A DNA stretch of 20,082 nt, taken from XYA12-FULL-58-9 sp001798605. GTDB lineage: Bacteria > Myxococcota > XYA12-FULL-58-9. The translations under genes and the position numbers were made by a program. Of this stretch, positions 16,249 through 20,082 are shown in pieces. The stretch's first letter is position 1. Each line of letters begins with the position of its first letter. The stretch covers positions 1-20,082 of the forward strand of contig DAINMX010000102.1 of assembly GCA_036736205.1 (NCBI GenBank), written 5' to 3'. A model generated the notes under the pieces. It saw nothing but the letters and a program-made list of their open reading frames with translations, did not search any database and had not been told where the DNA came from.

Positions 16249-17241
16249 ATGCCCAAATATTTGCCCCGAGTTCTGTCGGGAATGCGTCCCACGGGGCCAT
16301 TGCATCTAGGACACTATTTTGGTGCTCTGGAGAACTGGGTACGACTGCAGAACAGTGGTGAGTATGCCTGCTGGTTCTTCTCCGCAGACTGGCACGCCCT
16401 GACCACCGGGTATCGCGATACCAGTCACATCGCGGAGTATCGTCGGGATATGTTCGCCACTTGGATGGCCGTGGGGCTCGACCCGGACAAGGCGACCTTC
16501 TTCGCCCAGGCGGCCCTTCCAGAGCACGGTGAGCTTGCGACCCTGTTCGGCATGATTACTCCGATTCCGTGGCTCGAGCGGGTGCCGTCCTACAAAGAAG
16601 TGCGGCAGGAGCTCTCGGATCGGGATCTGTCGACCATTGGTTTTCTCAATTATCCCCTGTTGCAAACCGCCGACATCACCATGTATCTGGCAACCCACGT
16701 GCCTGTTGGCGAAGACCAACTTGCCCACGTCGAGTTGTCCCGGGAGGTGGTGCGGCGTTTCAATTCCTATTACGGCGAGGTGTTTCCCGAGCCCAAAGGA
16801 CTTGTGACGAAGGTCAAGAGACTGCCGGGCCTCGACAATCGCAAGATGTCCAAGTCGTACGGCAACGCCATCTATCTGACGGAGTCTCCCGACGAGGTGA
16901 AAAAGAAGGTGATGCCGGCGCCGACGGATCCTGCGCGGATTCGCCGCAGCGATCCCGGAACCCCGGAGAAGTGCACTATTTATGCATATCAGGCGATTGT
17001 CCAGGAGGAGGGGACTCTGGCTGAGATTGCCGAGGGTTGTCGGACAGCAGCGATAGGGTGCGTCGACTGTAAGAAGAAGCTTTTGGCTGGTTTGGAAGGG
17101 TTTCGCGAGCCCATTCGAGCCAAACATGCCGACATTCTCGCATCGGGTGACCTCGACGACATCATCGTCGAGGGTAACCGCAAGGCGCGGGCGGAGGCGC
17201 AATTGACCATGCATCGAGTGCGCGAGGTGATGGGTCTGTAG
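16249..17241 (+). CDS. trpS: Tryptophanyl-tRNA synthetase, probable Fe-S cluster type
   Basis: Class I aminoacyl-tRNA synthetase that charges tRNA-Trp in the cytoplasm. TTGGAGG at 16237-16243 precedes the ATG at 16249 by 5 bases. The 330-aa product has the HIGH-type motif H-L-G-H (residues 19-22) within P-T-G-P-L-H-L-G-H-Y-F-G-A-L, and K-M-S-K-S at 199-203. The C-terminal part carries Cys242, Cys264, Cys271 and Cys274, spaced C-x21-C-x6-C-x2-C. This is nearly the C-x22-C-x6-C-x2-C pattern that binds a [4Fe-4S] cluster in the Thermotoga enzyme, where it helps contact the tRNA anticodon. Cluster binding here is inferred. The stop TAG is directly followed by the ATG of the next gene. Confidence 0.95.
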   Translation: MPKYLPRVLSGMRPTGPLHLGHYFGALENWVRLQNSGEYACWFFSADWHALTTGYRDTSHIAEYRRDMFATWMAVGLDPDKATFFAQAALPEHGELATLFGMITPIPWLERVPSYKEVRQELSDRDLSTIGFLNYPLLQTADITMYLATHVPVGEDQLAHVELSREVVRRFNSYYGEVFPEPKGLVTKVKRLPGLDNRKMSKSYGNAIYLTESPDEVKKKVMPAPTDPARIRRSDPGTPEKCTIYAYQAIVQEEGTLAEIAEGCRTAAIGCVDCKKKLLAGLEGFREPIRAKHADILASGDLDDIIVEGNRKARAEAQLTMHRVREVMGL

Positions 17242-17715
17242 ATGCCGCTTTTTGGCTTCTGGCGCCGTTTCAAGACGGCTGTGCAGCGTTTCTGGCTGCG
17301 GCTTTTCGGCCGCAAACGGCAACCTGCGGCCCAGATGAACAGCGCCATTGAGGGCAAACTCCTTCCCCCCGCGAGCATCCCGGGTGGACCGCCAATCGTC
17401 GATGCGGAGTTTGAGGTACTGCCAAACGATCCGCCTCCGGTGGCTGCCCGCGGTAGAAGCAAACCGGCAGGGGAAAGATCTCGGAGATCATGGTTTCTGA
17501 GGTCCGCGAAAAAAGCAGAGCAGCAGGCCGAAGAGGAGGCCAAACGCACGGCTGAAGCCCAGGCCGCCCAGCGTAAGGCCGAAGAACAAGCTCTAACCAA
17601 ACGCAAGGCCGAAGAGGAAGCCGAAGCCAGACGCAAGGCCGAAGAGGAAGCCGAAGCCAGACGCAAGGCGGAAGAAGAAGCTCTAACCAAACGCAAGGCC
17701 GCAGAAGAAGCCGAA
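17242..17715 (+). CDS. N-terminal part of a probable extended ScpA: basic aromatic helix plus charged tandem repeat (cut by gap)
   Basis: The ATG at 17242 immediately follows the trpS stop, with GAGGTGA at 17224-17230 as ribosome site. The 158 codons before the gap encode a basic, aromatic-rich N-terminus (MPLFGFWRRFKTAVQRFW, continuing to R-L-F-G-R-K-R) that looks like an amphipathic helix. A Pro-rich linker (~40-70) and a second basic patch (R-S-R-R-S-W-F-L-R-S) follow, then 10-residue repeats of the type RKAEEEALTK and RKAEEEAEAR. The frame is open into the N run. The same repeat resumes after the gap and leads into ScpA, so I read this as the 5' part of that gene. A separate TolA-like or coiled-coil protein ending inside the gap cannot be excluded. 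Confidence 0.75.
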
Positions 17716-18100
17716 NNNNNNNNNNNNNNNNNNNNNNNNNNNNNNNNNNNNNNNNNNNNNNNNNNNNNNNNNNNNNNNNNNNNNNNNNNNNNNNNNNNNN
17801 NNNNNNNNNNNNNNNGAAGAAGAAGCTCTAACCAAACGCAAGGCCGCAGAAGAAGCCGAAGCCAAACGCAAGGCGGAAGAAGAAGCTCTAACCAAACGCA
17901 AGGCCGCAGAAGAAGCCGAAGCCAAACGCAGGGCCGCAGAGGAAGCCGAAGCCAAACGCAGGGCCGAAGAGGAAGCCAGAGCCGAGGCCAAGCGCAAGGC
18001 CGAAGAGGAAGCCAAAGCCGAAGGCGAACGCCAGGCCGAAGAGGAAGCCAGAGCCGAAGCCAAGCGCAAGGCCGAAGAGGAAGCCAGAGCCGAAGCCAAG
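17572..18100 (+). repeat. Coding tandem repeat of 30/60/36-base units flanking the gap
   Basis: From 17572 the sequence is a run of 30-base units, each starting C-G-C-A-A-G-G-C or close to it. Two types alternate, encoding RKAEEEALTK and RKAAEEAEAK, so the higher-order period is 60 bases on both sides of the gap. After 17957 the units lengthen to 36 bases (RKAEEEARAEAK type) at 17957, 17993, 18029 and 18065. Many copies are almost identical at the base level, so they are recent or homogenised. The repeat explains why the assembly broke. Confidence 0.9.
17716..17815. other. Assembly gap of exactly 100 N
   Basis: A round run of 100 N within the tandem repeat. This length is a usual placeholder for unknown size, so the real number of repeat copies is not known. 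Pre-gap coding ends on a complete codon and post-gap coding begins on one. The true length must therefore be a multiple of 3 for one continuous frame, whereas 100 breaks it. Confidence 0.97.
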
Positions 18101-19267
18101 CGCAAGGCCGAGGAAGTGGCCAAAGTCGAGAAGCTTCGGGCCAGGGAACGGCAAAAAGACCTTCACGCTATGTTGCGACGCATGGCGGTCGAGGCCAATG
18201 TGGCGCTGCGGGCATTTCAGCAGCTTCGCAGTTGGCGGGAACAGGAAGAGAGTCGGGCGCAGCGCGAGTCCAATCGACGTGCGCGGTTGCGCATGTATGA
18301 AGCAGAGGTCGCGGCCAAGGCCTTCGCTCAGCTCGTCGCCCAACGTGCCCTGGAAGCCGAACAGGCTCTCGAGCGAGAGGCTGGGGAAGAAGAGGCTGCG
18401 CGTATCGCTGCTGTCGTGGAAGCCGAACGCCGTCGCCGCCGCCGGGCTTGGGAACAGGTGGTCGTCCCCAAGGACTATATGCCCGCCCCCGAATCCAACG
18501 AGATCATCTATCAGCTCGATCTCGATGCCTTCGAAGGCCCCCTGGATTTGTTGCTCTTCCTCATTCGACGGCACCAGATCGACATCTTCGATATCCCGAT
18601 GTCGTTCATCTGTGAGCGGTACCTCGAGTACATGGATCGGATGAAAGATCTCAACATCGACGTCGCAGCCGAGTTCATGTTCATGGCCGCCGAGTTGCTG
18701 CACATCAAGTCGAAGATGCTGTTGCCGCAACCGGAAGAGTTGGAGGACGACGAGGAAACCGACCCCCGTGCTGATTTGGTGCGGAGATTGCTCGAATACC
18801 AGAAGTACAAAGAGGCCGCGGAGGCCATAGCCCGTTTCGAATGGCTCGGCCGTGATACTTTCGGTCGCGAACCGGAGAAGATCCCCATCGACCGGGGTGC
18901 ACTGCCCCTGCGAGAGGTGGGCGTTTTCGCCCTGATCGAAGCCTTCGATACGATCCTGCAAAAGAAACGGCCGGAGCTGCTGCACCAAGTCATGATGGAA
19001 GAGGTGTCGATCGCAGAGAGATTGCGCAGCTTTGTGCAGAAACTTGCGGGCAAGGATCAGGTTCGCTTCGAGGAGATGCTCGGGGTGGTGCACACGCGGA
19101 TCGATATCGTCGTCAGCTTTCTGGCGATGCTTGAGATGACCAAGATGCGGATGTTGAGCATCTATCAATCCTTGGAGGGGGCATTGTATCTGTCACCAAG
19201 ATTCAAGGATGTAGAGACGGCAATGCAGCAGATCGCAGGGTTGGATGAATCCCAATATGCAGGATGA
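17816..19267 (+). CDS. scpA: ScpA (condensin kleisin) with long charged N-terminal arm, 5' end in gap
   Basis: Kleisin subunit of the SMC-ScpAB complex that organises and segregates chromosomes. The frame is open from the gap edge. It encodes the charged repeat to about 18118, a further Arg/Glu/Ala-rich helical stretch (18120-18460), then the ScpA core. The core begins with I-I-Y-Q-L-D-L-D-A-F-E-G-P-L-D-L-L-L-F-L-I near 18506 and includes I-D-I-F-D-I-P, the helix D-V-A-A-E-F-M-F-M-A-A-E-L-L-H-I-K-S-K-M-L-L, and a C-terminal winged-helix-like region. Free-standing ScpA is usually about 250-280 aa; the core alone has that size. An ATG at 18479 with AAGGA 4 bases upstream could start a normal-length 262-aa form. 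ScpB begins 3 bases after the stop. Upstream continuity with 17242 is inferred. Confidence 0.9.
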   Translation, partial: EEEALTKRKAAEEAEAKRKAEEEALTKRKAAEEAEAKRRAAEEAEAKRRAEEEARAEAKRKAEEEAKAEGERQAEEEARAEAKRKAEEEARAEAKRKAEEVAKVEKLRARERQKDLHAMLRRMAVEANVALRAFQQLRSWREQEESRAQRESNRRARLRMYEAEVAAKAFAQLVAQRALEAEQALEREAGEEEAARIAAVVEAERRRRRRAWEQVVVPKDYMPAPESNEIIYQLDLDAFEGPLDLLLFLIRRHQIDIFDIPMSFICERYLEYMDRMKDLNIDVAAEFMFMAAELLHIKSKMLLPQPEELEDDEETDPRADLVRRLLEYQKYKEAAEAIARFEWLGRDTFGREPEKIPIDRGALPLREVGVFALIEAFDTILQKKRPELLHQVMMEEVSIAERLRSFVQKLAGKDQVRFEEMLGVVHTRIDIVVSFLAMLEMTKMRMLSIYQSLEGALYLSPRFKDVETAMQQIAGLDESQYAG

Positions 19268-19270
19268 GTC

Positions 19271-20082
19271 ATGGAGCGGGCTGAGATAGTTGGAGCCATC
19301 GAGGCGATGTTGTTTGCCGCCGGTGATCCGTTGAGTAAGAAGGACCTGAAGATAATCTTCGAGCGCCTGTGGACGGAGGTGCCCGAGGAACAGAAACAGG
19401 ACCACTTCGCAGAGCTGGACGATGCCATCGCCGAGCTCGAGGAGCACTGGAAAAACGAGACCGGCCGCGGTTTCTGTCTGGTCGCGGTGGCCGAAGGATT
19501 CGCCTTCCGCACCAATCCGCGCTTCGCCGATGCCCTCAAGGCCATGCGCGAACAGCGGCCCGTGCGACTATCGCGCGCAGCCCTTGAGACCATGGCGATT
19601 GTCGCCTACCGGCAACCGGCCACCAAACCGGAGATCGACCACATCCGTGGCGTCGACTGCGGCGGCACCATTCGGTTGTTGCTCGACCGCGGCCTCATTC
19701 GCATCGTCGGCAAAAAGGAGGAGCCGGGGTTGCCGCTGTTATATGGCACCACCCGAGAATTCTTGAGCTTCTTCAACATCTCCGATCTCAGTCAACTGCC
19801 GTCGTTGCGCGAGTACCACGAGCTCAATGAAGACTCGCAGGAGATCCTCGAATCCTTCGACAACCAGATGGGCATTTCAGAGCTGCAGAAGGAAGCCCCC
19901 CAGCTCGGCAATGATGAAGAGCCGGCAGTCAAGGACCTCGAGGCGGCGATGAGCAGCCTGCGCTCGACGGAGCGTGGTGCCCGTGAAGCGTTGCAGGAAG
20001 AGGGCATCTCTCTCGAAATGGTCGACGCCGAAGAGGTTGACAACCGGCCGGCAAATAGAGCTGAGCAAGCCGGCAATGTCGA
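19271..20082 (+). CDS. scpB: ScpB (condensin winged-helix subunit), cut by the window end
   Basis: Partner of ScpA in the SMC-ScpAB complex. The ATG at 19271 lies 3 bases after the scpA stop, with AGGA (19261-19264) 6 bases upstream, so the two are co-translated. 270 codons are visible and no stop is reached. Residues 1-170 show two winged-helix domains; the hallmark is L-S-R-A-A-L-E-T-M-A-I-V-A-Y-R-Q-P (near 98-114), then G-L-I-R-I-V-G and L-L-Y-G-T-T-R-E-F-L-S-F-F. ScpB is commonly around 200 aa. Here an acidic Glu/Asp-rich tail from about residue 180 continues past the window. Confidence 0.93.
   Translation, partial: MERAEIVGAIEAMLFAAGDPLSKKDLKIIFERLWTEVPEEQKQDHFAELDDAIAELEEHWKNETGRGFCLVAVAEGFAFRTNPRFADALKAMREQRPVRLSRAALETMAIVAYRQPATKPEIDHIRGVDCGGTIRLLLDRGLIRIVGKKEEPGLPLLYGTTREFLSFFNISDLSQLPSLREYHELNEDSQEILESFDNQMGISELQKEAPQLGNDEEPAVKDLEAAMSSLRSTERGAREALQEEGISLEMVDAEEVDNRPANRAEQAGNV

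Noticed and set aside
17572..18100. Regular 30/60-base repeats as a CRISPR array
   Set aside because: The units are contiguous without unique spacers and keep an open reading frame, so they are a protein repeat.
17816..18300. Arg/Ser/Gln-rich continuation (R-R-S-S-N-Q-T-Q-G type) of the 17242 frame after the N run
   Set aside because: Artefact of the 100-base placeholder: the shift by one base puts the repeat in the wrong frame. The frame leading into ScpA is the one that matches the pre-gap repeat.
17888..19168. 426-codon minus-strand frame opposite the repeat and ScpA
   Set aside because: Glycine/phenylalanine/leucine repeats are the complement of the Lys/Glu/Ala codons. The sense ScpA domain is unmistakable.

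Overview
The window looks like a draft-assembly scaffold from a GC-rich Gram-negative bacterium of the Myxococcota/deltaproteobacterial type. This rests on gene content only: a large surface lipoprotein with Asn/Asp/Cys-rich MopE-like and thrombospondin type 3 repeats, several lipoprotein signal peptides, an outer-membrane beta-barrel gene, and the neighbourhood xerD - M50 peptidase - trpS - scpA - scpB. No rRNA, tRNA, CRISPR array, insertion sequence or phage gene was seen. Almost everything is on the + strand. The one exception is a minus-strand gene at 13723-14382. A run of exactly 100 N (17716-17815) is an assembly gap inside a tandem repeat. No stretch over 300 bases lacks a gene.

Left part (1-4120): a 77-aa hypothetical protein, then a 1207-aa predicted surface lipoprotein. 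The latter has thirteen Cys-rich D-N-D-G-D repeats, an OB-like beta domain, thrombospondin type 3 repeats and a C-terminal lamin-tail-like domain. The Cys-rich repeats carry a second-order period of five units.

Middle part (4249-13716): a co-directional run. It starts with an Mrp/ApbC-type Fe-S carrier ATPase, then a lipid-anchored HAD phosphatase, two small putative lipoproteins flanking a helical cytoplasmic protein (the three genes overlap), a 954-aa RND/MMPL exporter, a periplasmic LolA-like protein and a DUF1302-like beta-barrel. The last three form an apparent inner membrane - periplasm - outer membrane set, probably for a lipid or hydrophobic cargo. The small lipoproteins may be accessory.

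A minus-strand gene with a C-terminal chagasin-like (I42) domain converges on the barrel gene. It is divergent from a 44-aa ORF whose stop overlaps the GTG start of a XerD-like recombinase.

Right part (14449-20082): chromosome maintenance and translation genes: XerD, an M50 membrane metalloprotease, a tryptophanyl-tRNA synthetase with a probable Fe-S cysteine motif, ScpA and ScpB. The most striking point is that scpA seems not to be free-standing. The reading frame that starts at 17242, directly behind trpS, encodes a basic aromatic helix and a long Glu/Lys/Ala tandem repeat. After the gap the same repeat continues, in another nominal frame, straight into the ScpA domain. This suggests one very long kleisin with a charged helical N-terminal arm, split only by the arbitrary length of the gap.
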